Assembly: GCA_902766305.1 (NCBI GenBank)
Contig: CACXDE010000410.1
Span: 1 to 5,484 of the forward strand
DNA: 5,484 bases
Direction: 5' to 3'
From: an uncultured Ruminococcus sp.
GTDB taxonomy: Bacteria > Bacillota > Clostridia > Oscillospirales > Acutalibacteraceae
In this document: positions 1 through 5,170 of the stretch, piece by piece
Position numbering within the stretch: position 1 is the first letter of the stretch
Layout of the letters: every line of letters starts with the position of its first letter
Notes under the pieces: generated by a model
Told to the model about the DNA's origin: nothing
The model's input: only the letters and a program-made list of their open reading frames with translations
The model's database searches: none
Program-made: the position numbers and the translations under genes

Positions 1-498
1 GAACCGGATTATGACAAGCTTATGAACTGGAGACTGGGTATACTTAAGGAGCACGGTCTCGGTCTTAAGGAAATACAGGATACGATAGAGAAAATTGATC
101 CCATCCCCGGCGCAAAGGAGTTTCTTGATGAACTGCGCTCGATAACTCAGGTAATTATTATCAGCGATACTTTTACTCAGTTTGCAGCGCCTCTTATGAA
201 AAAGCTGGGCTGGCCGACAATATTCTGCAATTCTCTTGAGGTTGCCGAAAACGGTGAAATAACAGGCTTTAAAATGCGCATAGAAAATTCCAAGTATTCC
301 ACGGTGAAGGCATTGCAGTCGATAGGCTACAATACTATCGCAAGCGGCGACAGCTACAACGACCTTGGCATGATAAAGGCAAGCAAGGCTGGCTTCCTCT
401 TCAAAAGTACGGAGCAGATAAAGGCAGATAACCCGCAGTTCCCGGCATATGAAACGTATGATGAACTGCTTGCAGCAATAAAAGGCGTACTTGACTGA
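1..498 (+). CDS. thrH: ThrH-type HAD phosphatase (phosphoserine phosphatase / homoserine phosphotransferase), 5' truncated by window edge
   Basis: The frame is open from base 1 to the TGA at 496-498 (165 visible residues), so the true start lies left of the window. Compared with the roughly 205-residue ThrH of Pseudomonas as I remember it, about 36 residues are missing, including HAD motif I (the DLEGVL-type segment with the nucleophilic Asp). Visible landmarks, numbered from the first visible residue: the PDYDKLM...RL segment at the start, HAD motif II as S55-D56-T57 in IIISDTF, a likely motif III Lys at K98, and motif IV GDSYND at 116-121 (metal-binding Asp). The late segment NPQFPAYETYDEL also matches ThrH. 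The family is cytoplasmic: it removes phosphate from phosphoserine and can transfer it to homoserine, linking serine and threonine synthesis. The ATG at 22 is internal (aligned conserved residues lie before it) and should not be taken as the start. A terminator follows directly. Family assignment is strong; the transferase activity is inferred. Confidence 0.9.
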   Translation, partial: EPDYDKLMNWRLGILKEHGLGLKEIQDTIEKIDPIPGAKEFLDELRSITQVIIISDTFTQFAAPLMKKLGWPTIFCNSLEVAENGEITGFKMRIENSKYSTVKALQSIGYNTIASGDSYNDLGMIKASKAGFLFKSTEQIKADNPQFPAYETYDELLAAIKGVLD

Positions 499-510
499 TA
501 ATTTTCCTGA

Positions 511-552
511 CCATCACCCTCGGCTTTATGCCTTATGAAGGTGATGGTTTTG
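511..552 (+). terminator. Rho-independent terminator after thrH
   Basis: CCATCACC at 511-518 pairs perfectly with GGTGATGG at 540-547, and TTTTG follows at 548-552. The 21-nt loop can form a small inner stem (GGC 522-524 with GCC 530-532). It begins 12 bases after the thrH stop codon and separates thrH from the downstream surface-protein gene. Confidence 0.85.
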
Positions 553-604
553 TATTATATACGATACAAGTTGTAATTAATGGATATTCACAGCTTAAAT
601 TTTT

Positions 605-632
605 GATATTATCATACAGATATTATGATACA
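605..632. repeat. Two tandem 14-bp repeats containing a short dyad, upstream of the 473-aa gene
   Basis: GATATTATCATACA (605-618) is followed immediately by GATATTATGATACA (619-632); the copies differ by one base. That difference creates an inverted pair, TATCATA (610-616) and TATGATA (624-630), spaced by 7 bp. The element lies about 55 bp upstream of the -35 box at 688. Placement and symmetry fit a regulator-binding site, but no regulator family is recognised and AT-rich sequence yields such patterns by chance. Confidence 0.4.
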
Positions 633-666
633 GTCATTACGGTTTTTTACGGAATATGACATAATG

Positions 667-684
667 TTGTTAATTTTGTTAATT
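667..684. repeat. Perfect tandem 9-bp repeat abutting the -35 box
   Basis: TTGTTAATT occurs at 667-675 and again, without a gap, at 676-684, ending three bases before the -35 hexamer at 688. It may be a binding site for a regulator that touches RNA polymerase, or an AT-rich UP-like element. The repeat is plain in the sequence; the function is inferred. Confidence 0.45.
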
Positions 685-687
685 CTA

Positions 688-715
688 TTGAAATCCGTAC
701 AGTTTGTGATATAAT
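688..715 (+). promoter_or_regulatory. Sigma-A-type promoter with extended -10 for the 473-aa surface protein
   Basis: The -35 box TTGAAA (688-693) and a consensus -10 box TATAAT (710-715) are separated by 16 bp. TG at 707-708, one base before the -10, makes it an extended -10. Transcription should start near 722, giving a leader of roughly 49 nt before the ATG at 771. Confidence 0.75.
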
Positions 716-723
716 AGTGTCAG

Positions 724-747
724 CCGTCGGAAATGATTTTTCGCCGG
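724..747 (+). other. 5' UTR hairpin at the predicted transcript start
   Basis: CCG (724-726) pairs with CGG (745-747), then after one T/C mismatch CGGAAA (728-733) pairs with TTTTCG (738-743, one G-U pair) around a TGAT loop. It lies almost at the predicted 5' end and finishes 12 nt before the Shine-Dalgarno GGAGGT (760-765), leaving the ribosome site free. A 5' mRNA-stabilising role is more plausible than a translational switch; this is inference. Confidence 0.4.
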
Positions 748-770
748 AAATAATATAACGGAGGTCAAAA

Positions 771-2192
771 ATGAAAAGATATTTGAACAAGATTAGAATG
801 GCTGCTTTTGTTGCTGCGCTGACAGCAGCTGCCATCCTTCCGTCTGCCGCTGTTAGTGCAGCACAGGATACTGAGCCGTTTTCGGATCAGACGTTCTCAG
901 CTGTAACTGAAACGACTATAGATGACGCAGTTCCTGCTGCCGAAAATACTGTCAAGCCTTCAGCAAGCCGCACCTCGTCCGATACATCGACTTCCGCCGG
1001 TGGAGAGCTTCAGCATTACTTCTTCGATAATGCTCTTGTCAACACAGGTCTCGATACAGGATACAAAGAGAAAAACAGCATTACAAGAGAAGACCCCCAC
1101 TTCGGATGGACCCTTGGAAAGTTTAACGTAACAGGATATACAAGAATCACAAATGAGGATACGGACAACCCTGTATTTCTTAAGACTGTCGGAGATAAGG
1201 TAACGCTGTGGTTCAAGCTGGATCAGGATATCAACAAGCTGAACGGCGATGAGAATCTTAAGATTGCGAGCGATTCAAACGGTTCTGACGAATACTTCGG
1301 CATAAAGGAAACAAACTTTAAAAAGGGTACTCTTATCGTCAGACATTCCGATTATCAGAACAAGAATCAGACACCAGTGCTTTATAAGGACTACCTTAAC
1401 TCAAAGGTGAATAAGGGACAGGATACTACCGTAGAGCTTTTTGAAGAGGGTGATTATGAGGTTGCTCTTGACTACGAGGTAGAGAGACATTCAAAATTCC
1501 TGCTCATACCTAAGACGGAGTATTTTAATTACCGCATGTTCTTTAAGTTCTCAGTACGCAACGGAAACTGCATGGTATATCCCTTTGATGTAAAGACAAA
1601 TGAGGAGCTTTCAAACTCTTCTGTCACAGAAAACGGATTCCGTCTTGATCTTGCAAAGTCAAGGTATCTTGATATTGATATCAAGAAGGAGATACTGAAA
1701 GAGGGTGCAGACGGTCTTACAGAGGATGTACGCTTCAATTCTCCGGCAAAGGACGGAGCAAAATACACCTCAGAGGGTATCTATACGATCACCGTATCGA
1801 ACCGCTATACGGATCAGCAGACGGAAAAGAAGATATATGTCGGCACAAATAATCTGCTCAAAGCACATATTACAACAGGTCTTTCTGTTTCGGAAATAAA
1901 GAAAAGAGTTGAGGCAGGTGCTGAAATAAACGATGACGGTACTATCGTTACTGTTATCAAAAAGTCAGAGGTTGTTCCCGAAAAAATAACCGTTGACGAA
2001 AAGGCTGTCGCTGCAAAAAGCGTTCCTCAGACAGTGTCCCTCAGCAAGACACCCGATGTCGTTAAGGAAAGCAGCAACAGCAGCAGCGATCATACACTTC
2101 TCTTTGTCATAGCCGCCGCGGCAGCCGGCGTGATAATCATGGGAACTGTTGTCGGTGTAATGTATCTCAAAAGCAGAAAAGAAAACAAATAA
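771..2192 (+). CDS. Exported, membrane-anchored surface protein of unknown function
   Basis: A 473-residue protein starting at the ATG at 771, which has a strong ribosome site (GGAGGT 760-765, spacing 5). Residues 1-30 form a typical Sec signal peptide (basic KRYLNKIR, hydrophobic Ala-rich core, cleavage likely after AVSA). Residues 31-80 are a Ser/Thr/Ala/Glu-rich low-complexity stalk. The main domain begins near HYFFDN (82); conserved-looking segments include FGWTLGKF (111-118) and FSVRNGNCMVYPFD (260-273) with the only Cys of the mature protein, C267. Residues 316-358 end in EGIYTITVSNRYT and KKIYVG, which looks like the edge strands of an Ig-like beta-sandwich. A Lys/Glu/Ser linker leads to one membrane helix (443-466) and a basic tail, so the bulk faces outside. 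No sortase motif or catalytic signature is visible. I recall similar uncharacterised proteins in gut Firmicutes, unverified. It has its own promoter, and its function is unknown; a surface adhesin or binding role is possible. Confidence 0.85.
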   Translation: MKRYLNKIRMAAFVAALTAAAILPSAAVSAAQDTEPFSDQTFSAVTETTIDDAVPAAENTVKPSASRTSSDTSTSAGGELQHYFFDNALVNTGLDTGYKEKNSITREDPHFGWTLGKFNVTGYTRITNEDTDNPVFLKTVGDKVTLWFKLDQDINKLNGDENLKIASDSNGSDEYFGIKETNFKKGTLIVRHSDYQNKNQTPVLYKDYLNSKVNKGQDTTVELFEEGDYEVALDYEVERHSKFLLIPKTEYFNYRMFFKFSVRNGNCMVYPFDVKTNEELSNSSVTENGFRLDLAKSRYLDIDIKKEILKEGADGLTEDVRFNSPAKDGAKYTSEGIYTITVSNRYTDQQTEKKIYVGTNNLLKAHITTGLSVSEIKKRVEAGAEINDDGTIVTVIKKSEVVPEKITVDEKAVAAKSVPQTVSLSKTPDVVKESSNSSSDHTLLFVIAAAAAGVIIMGTVVGVMYLKSRKENK

Positions 2193-2211
2193 GCAGCGTT
2201 GACTGCTTTTA

Positions 2212-2254
2212 CTGGGGGAAACCCTTTGTTTAAAAACAAAGGGTTATCCCCCAG
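2212..2254. repeat. Long near-perfect hairpin, candidate interspersed palindromic repeat
   Basis: The left arm (2212-2231: CTGGGGG, AAACCC, TTTGTTT) is complementary to the right arm (2234-2254) over 20 bp, with one bulged A at 2246. The two central bases plus adjacent A/T pairs open to form the loop. The right arm is followed by ACCCCTTTCC and then an A-run, so neither strand has a U-tract touching the stem. It is therefore not a textbook terminator, though it sits 19 bases after the stop of the 473-aa gene and could end transcription or protect the mRNA 3' end. A weak 6-bp hairpin (AAGCAG 2191-2196 / CTGCTT 2203-2208) precedes it. The hairpin is certain from sequence; its repeat-family status is inferred. 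Confidence 0.7.
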
Positions 2255-2326
2255 ACCCCTTTCCTAAAAAAACTGATTTTTGGTTATAATAGCTAAAATT
2301 ATCGCTTTGATTAGTATAAAATGCAC

Positions 2327-2343
2327 CAGGTAAAAAATACCTG
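2327..2343. promoter_or_regulatory. Perfect hyphenated palindrome, candidate operator upstream of the amylase promoter
   Basis: CAGGTA (2327-2332) and TACCTG (2338-2343) are exact inverted copies around AAAAA, giving a 17-bp dyad 42 bp upstream of the amylase -35 box. It is not a plausible terminator: on the plus strand A residues, not T, follow, and on the minus strand GTGCA follows. Size and placement suit a dimeric repressor or activator, perhaps a sugar-responsive one, but it lacks the central CG usual for LacI/CcpA-type operators. Function is inferred. Confidence 0.45.
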
Positions 2344-2385
2344 AAAAAATAATGCGGATATATCAAAAAAAATATAAAATAACCT

Positions 2386-2414
2386 TTGCAAAATACAATT
2401 AAAAATGATAGAAT
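2386..2414 (+). promoter_or_regulatory. Sigma-A-type promoter with extended -10 for the amylase
   Basis: The -35 box TTGCAA (2386-2391) and -10 box TAGAAT (2409-2414) are separated by an ideal 17 bp. TG at 2406-2407 precedes the -10 by one base, an extended -10. Transcription should start near 2421, giving a leader of about 65 nt. Other TATAAT-like strings nearby (around 2285 and 2451) lack a suitably placed -35 box. Confidence 0.7.
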
Positions 2415-2429
2415 AGAGAATGAGTAAAA

Positions 2430-2465
2430 GTGTGGCTGTGCCATACTTTATATAATAATTTTTTA
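2430..2465 (+). other. Leader hairpin with a distal T-run in the amylase 5' UTR
   Basis: GTGTGGC (2430-2436) pairs with GCCATAC (2440-2446) through seven pairs including one G-U, with a 3-nt TGT loop. An AU-rich stretch ending in six T (2459-2464) follows. It begins about 9 nt from the predicted transcript start. The gap between stem and T-run makes an attenuator doubtful; 5' end stabilisation is equally likely. Confidence 0.35.
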
Positions 2466-2471
2466 GGATTT

Positions 2472-2475
2472 GGAG
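2472..2475 (+). promoter_or_regulatory. Ribosome binding site that decides the amylase start
   Basis: GGAG at 2472-2475 lies 10 nt before the ATG at 2486 but only 1 nt before the in-frame GTG at 2477, so it can serve only the ATG. An AGGA at 2465-2468 could serve the GTG at 8 nt, but is a weaker match. I take 2486 as the start; either choice leaves the signal peptide intact. Confidence 0.55.
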
Positions 2476-2485
2476 TGTGATCATT

Positions 2486-4807
2486 ATGAATAATGTGACA
2501 CATAGAGGACGTTCCTTCTCCGCAAAGAAAATAGCAAGTCTTGCGCTCTGTGCTGCAATGACTGCTTCTGCTTTCGCCGCTGTGGGAGCTGTTTCTGCAA
2601 ATGGTGTATCACCGGCTGATTATGGTCTTGCAGAAAATATAGAGGACGGTACGATCCTTCATTGTTTCGATTGGAAACTCAGCGATATCAAGGCTGAACT
2701 GCCTAATATCGCTAAGGCAGGCTTTACAAGCGTTCAGACCTCACCTCTCCAGGGCAGCCCGAATCAGGGTGTGTGGTACTGGCTCTATCAGCCGCTCGGA
2801 TTTGAGATCAAGGATACCGGTCTTGGCGGAGAACAGGAGCTTAAGGAGCTTTGTCAGGAAGCAGATAAGTATGGCATAAAGGTTATTGTTGACGTTGTTG
2901 CAAACCACTTGGCAGGCAATAACAGAGATCAGCTTCAGAAGCCTTTTGATGATAACGCTTACTGGCATATGACAGGAAAAGACGTAAGTGATTCAAGCAG
3001 AATTGCTGTTACTACATATGATCTTGGAAAATACGGCGACCTCAAATCAGAGGACAGCACTGTTATCAACGCTGCTAAGACATATGTTGAAACTCTTCAG
3101 GCTGACGGTGTTGACGGTATCCGCTGGGATGCTGCAAAGCATATCGCACTTCCGAGTGAGGGCTGCGATTTCTGGAATACTGTAACAAACAATTCTCTTT
3201 TCCATTACGGCGAGATACTTGGCTCACCGGGCGGAGCAAGTGAAGAAAGAGAAGCTCTTATGAAAGAGTATATTGATTATATGAACGTAACAGACAGCAG
3301 TTACGGCGACAATATGCTTTCTTCCTTCAAGAACGGCAAAGCGCCGGCAAATGACGGCAACTGGACCAAGAAGGACGGCATAACGGGAAAGAACCTCGTA
3401 TACTGGGGTGAAAGCCATGACACCTATGCAAACAAGATTAATTCCGGATCAAACGGCGTTGATCAGAATTATGTTGACAGAGCTTATGCTGTAGGCGCTG
3501 CAAGAAATTCAGTTTCACTGTATCTTTCACGTCCGCTCAATTCTGTTCCGGATCAGATGATGTATGCAAAGAAGGGCAGTATGCACTTCACTTCTGCGGA
3601 AGTAGCTGCTGTAAACCACTTCCATAATGCTGCTGGTGATTCTGCTGATGCTTATGAAGTTACAGATAATGTTTCTGTTGTTACCCGTGACGGTGTAGGC
3701 GCTGTTATCGTACTGGGCGAAGGCGGCAATAAAGACGTAACCGTAAAGAATGTTGACAGCTATGTACCTGCCGGAACATATAAGGACGAGGTAACAGGTA
3801 ATGAGTTTACGGTTACAGATACAGAGATCAAGGGTAAGGTAGGCAGCACAGGTATTGCTGTTGTTTACAATTCAGATTTCGCTGAAAGAGTCGAGGCTTC
3901 CGTAGAGACAGGCACAAGCTTTGAGGGTTCACTTGATGTAACACTCAGAGCCATAGGCGTAACAGATGCTTCATATCAGCTCAGCTATGAAGACGGCGTT
4001 CACAGCTTTACAGACGGTCAGACAATCAAGGTCGGCGAAAAAGCTGAAGGCGGCAAGGACATAATTCTCACACTTAAGGGTAAGAATGCTTCCGGTGATG
4101 AAGTAACTGCTGAATACGTTTATACAAAGAAAGAAATAAAGGATGTTCCGAAGCTTACAAAGGGCGGAGTTATCTTTGATAATTCTATCGAAAACTGGAG
4201 CAAGGTAAACGTATATGTTTATGACGAGCGTACAACTGTCGGAACAACTGTAACAAACGGCGAATGGCCCGGTGTTGCTATGACAGATGCGGGCGATGGT
4301 CTTTATACTTATGAGTTCCCGGATAAGTTTGCTGACTGCAAGAATATAATGATAATCTTCAACAACGGTTCAGGCAACCAGCTCCCGGCAAAGGACGGTT
4401 TCCTCTGCGGTTATGACGAGGTAGGTCTGTATACAGGAGAGTCAAAGCTGAAGGTAGTTCAGACTATCGGCAAGGAAGAGTCTTCAAAGCAGGAAGAGGA
4501 ATCAAGCAAACAGTCGAGCGAAGAGTCAAGCAAGCAGTCAAGCGAGGAGTCATCCAAGCAGTCATCACAGGAATCTTCCAAACCGGCTTCAACTGCACCT
4601 TCAACAAGTTCAACTTCATCCACGGCTTCAACTGCTAATACAACGACAACAACAACTACTACCGCAACTACAACGACTAACACAACAGCAAGTCCGGTTG
4701 TTGCTACAGGCGACAGCGGATCTGAATTTGCTGTAACAGCGTTTGCAGTACTTGCAGCTCTTTCATGTGCAGCAGCTTTTGCAGCATACAGAAAGAAAGA
4801 GAACTGA
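2486..4807 (+). CDS. Secreted, surface-anchored alpha-amylase (GH13, AmyE-like, probably subfamily 28) with CBM26-like starch-binding module
   Basis: A 773-residue enzyme (numbered from ATG 2486) that hydrolyses internal alpha-1,4 bonds of starch outside the cell. Residues 1-38 are a signal peptide, cleavage likely after AVSA. The GH13 barrel starts near ILHCFDW (57-63) and carries WYWLYQP (97-103), motif I DVVANH (136-141), motif II GIRWDAAKH with nucleophile D215, motif III HYGEIL with acid/base E243, and motif IV WGESHD with stabiliser D312. The wording closely resembles Bacillus AmyE. A C-terminal beta domain ends near 463; an Ig/Fn3-like domain spans about 468-550; a CBM26-like module spans about 560-655 (W571, Y577, W594 in EWPGVAM). 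Then follow SSKQSSEE repeats, a Thr-rich linker, and an anchor: VVATGD (738-743), helix 748-767, tail RKKEN. It is longer than AmyE (about 660) because of this tail. It has its own promoter and terminator. Enzyme class is very secure; the subfamily and anchoring mode are inferred. Confidence 0.95.
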   Translation: MNNVTHRGRSFSAKKIASLALCAAMTASAFAAVGAVSANGVSPADYGLAENIEDGTILHCFDWKLSDIKAELPNIAKAGFTSVQTSPLQGSPNQGVWYWLYQPLGFEIKDTGLGGEQELKELCQEADKYGIKVIVDVVANHLAGNNRDQLQKPFDDNAYWHMTGKDVSDSSRIAVTTYDLGKYGDLKSEDSTVINAAKTYVETLQADGVDGIRWDAAKHIALPSEGCDFWNTVTNNSLFHYGEILGSPGGASEEREALMKEYIDYMNVTDSSYGDNMLSSFKNGKAPANDGNWTKKDGITGKNLVYWGESHDTYANKINSGSNGVDQNYVDRAYAVGAARNSVSLYLSRPLNSVPDQMMYAKKGSMHFTSAEVAAVNHFHNAAGDSADAYEVTDNVSVVTRDGVGAVIVLGEGGNKDVTVKNVDSYVPAGTYKDEVTGNEFTVTDTEIKGKVGSTGIAVVYNSDFAERVEASVETGTSFEGSLDVTLRAIGVTDASYQLSYEDGVHSFTDGQTIKVGEKAEGGKDIILTLKGKNASGDEVTAEYVYTKKEIKDVPKLTKGGVIFDNSIENWSKVNVYVYDERTTVGTTVTNGEWPGVAMTDAGDGLYTYEFPDKFADCKNIMIIFNNGSGNQLPAKDGFLCGYDEVGLYTGESKLKVVQTIGKEESSKQEEESSKQSSEESSKQSSEESSKQSSQESSKPASTAPSTSSTSSTASTANTTTTTTTTATTTTNTTASPVVATGDSGSEFAVTAFAVLAALSCAAAFAAYRKKEN
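4481..4585 (+). repeat. In-frame 24-bp tandem repeats encoding SSKQSSEE octapeptides
   Basis: Inside the amylase gene, a 21-bp partial unit (4481-4501, SSKQEEE) precedes three 24-bp units at 4502-4525 (SSKQSSEE), 4526-4549 (SSKQSSEE) and 4550-4573 (SSKQSSQE), then a truncated SSKP at 4574-4585. The first two full units differ at three bases, all synonymous, which suggests the peptide is selected. The product is a charged, flexible spacer between the starch-binding module and the Thr-rich linker. Confidence 0.9.
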
Positions 4808-4840
4808 TATTTTGCAATAAAAGAATAATATGAAGTCAAG

Positions 4841-4877
4841 AAAGGCTGTACAGTCATAACAACTGTGCAGCCTTTTT
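4841..4877 (+). terminator. Rho-independent terminator after the amylase
   Basis: AAAGGCTGTACAGT (4841-4854) pairs with ACTGTGCAGCCTTT (4862-4875) through 14 pairs with one wobble, loop CATAACA, and the T-run continues to 4877 (5 T in all after CC). It begins 33 bases after the amylase stop codon. This is the strongest terminator in the window. Confidence 0.92.
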
Positions 4878-5005
4878 CTCGTATTAATTTTTTTAAGCCC
4901 CTATATGCCGCCCCACGCAGTTATTCTGAGTGCAGAAGTTGTCAGCTTTCAGTTATCATTTGACAGTTTAAAGCAATCTAAAAAAAATAATTTCAAAAAA
5001 TTGCT

Positions 5006-5026
5006 GGTCAAGCCGGCGAGCCGCCG
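5006..5026. repeat. GC-rich hairpin module A, flanked by GGTCAAG
   Basis: CGGCG (5014-5018) pairs with CGCCG (5022-5026) around AGC. It is preceded on the plus strand by GGTCAAG (5006-5012). Read on the minus strand the order is hairpin and then CTTGACC, the same order as in module B (5100-5122) and similar to the GACCC that follows the hairpin at 2212-2254 on the plus strand. Confidence 0.5.
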
Positions 5027-5064
5027 CACCCTTAATGTGAGACTTTTTTCTTTTAGCAAAGTTT

Positions 5065-5095
5065 TTGACAACGCTGACAAATATAATTTTACAAT
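5065..5095 (+). promoter_or_regulatory. Weak candidate promoter in the convergent spacer
   Basis: A perfect TTGACA (5065-5070) lies 11 bp before a perfect TATAAT (5082-5087) and 19 bp before TACAAT (5090-5095). Neither spacing is optimal. TGACAA also repeats at 5066-5071 and 5075-5080. If used, it would drive a short RNA ending at the hairpin and T-run at 5148-5170. Confidence 0.25.
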
Positions 5096-5099
5096 AAGT

Positions 5100-5122
5100 G
5101 GGTCAAGGAGCTCAGCCCCTTG
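5100..5122. repeat. Hairpin module B, flanked by GGGTCAAG
   Basis: CAAGGAGC (5104-5111) pairs with GCCCCTTG (5115-5122) with one A/C mismatch and a TCA loop. The 7-mer GGTCAAG at 5101-5107 is an exact copy of the one at 5006-5012, and in both places it leads into a GC-rich stem. On the minus strand it reads hairpin and then TTGACCC. Confidence 0.55.
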
Positions 5123-5147
5123 CAAGATCCGCGCCGGAGGCATTGAA

Positions 5148-5170
5148 AACAGAACTTTCTGTTCTTTTTT
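5148..5170. terminator. Terminator-like hairpin at the 3' end of the SGNH hydrolase gene
   Basis: AACAGA (5148-5153) pairs with TCTGTT (5158-5163) around ACTT. On the plus strand a C and six T (5165-5170) follow; on the minus strand, the strand of the adjacent gene, only a short T-stretch (TTTTC with the last stem bases) follows. The stem starts 5 bases after the hydrolase stop codon. It may work in both directions but fits the plus strand better. Confidence 0.5.

Larger units (their letters stand above)
4881..5147. other. Gene-free spacer between convergent genes
   Basis: Between the amylase terminator and the minus-strand hydrolase lie about 270 bp with no believable protein gene. Most of it is AT-rich (for example A-runs at 4980-5000) but it holds abrupt GC-rich islands at 4905-4920, 5011-5030 and 5104-5138. 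Two of the islands form hairpins (listed separately), and an 8-bp inverted pair TTGTCAGC / GCTGACAA lies near 4939 and 5073. The plus frame opening at ATG 4905 runs antisense into the hydrolase and does not look like a protein. The mosaic composition suggests an inserted repeat element or a structured RNA. Confidence 0.55.

Noticed and set aside
647..835. Minus-strand frame across the promoter of the 473-aa gene
   Set aside because: It covers a strong plus-strand promoter, ribosome site and signal peptide; the hydrophobic product mirrors the Ala-rich signal sequence.
2297..2310. Possible CcpA cre site (minus strand TCAAAGCGATAATT) upstream of the amylase
   Set aside because: The AAAGCG core fits, but three consensus positions fail, including the G near one end and the CA at the other. 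Too degenerate to call.
2477..2485. GTG at 2477 as the amylase start
   Set aside because: The best Shine-Dalgarno match, GGAG at 2472-2475, is one base from this GTG and 10 bases from the ATG at 2486; the ATG is preferred, though the difference is only three residues.
4481..4585. CRISPR-like direct repeats
   Set aside because: The 24-bp units are contiguous with no spacers and code in frame for a linker peptide; no cas gene is present.
4459..4857. Open minus-strand frame of 132 codons opposite the end of the amylase gene
   Set aside because: It is the mirror of the Ser/Thr-rich linker and repeats. Its Val-rich and Asp/Ser/Leu-rich low-complexity product follows from the codons on the other strand, and it has no place of its own for a promoter.
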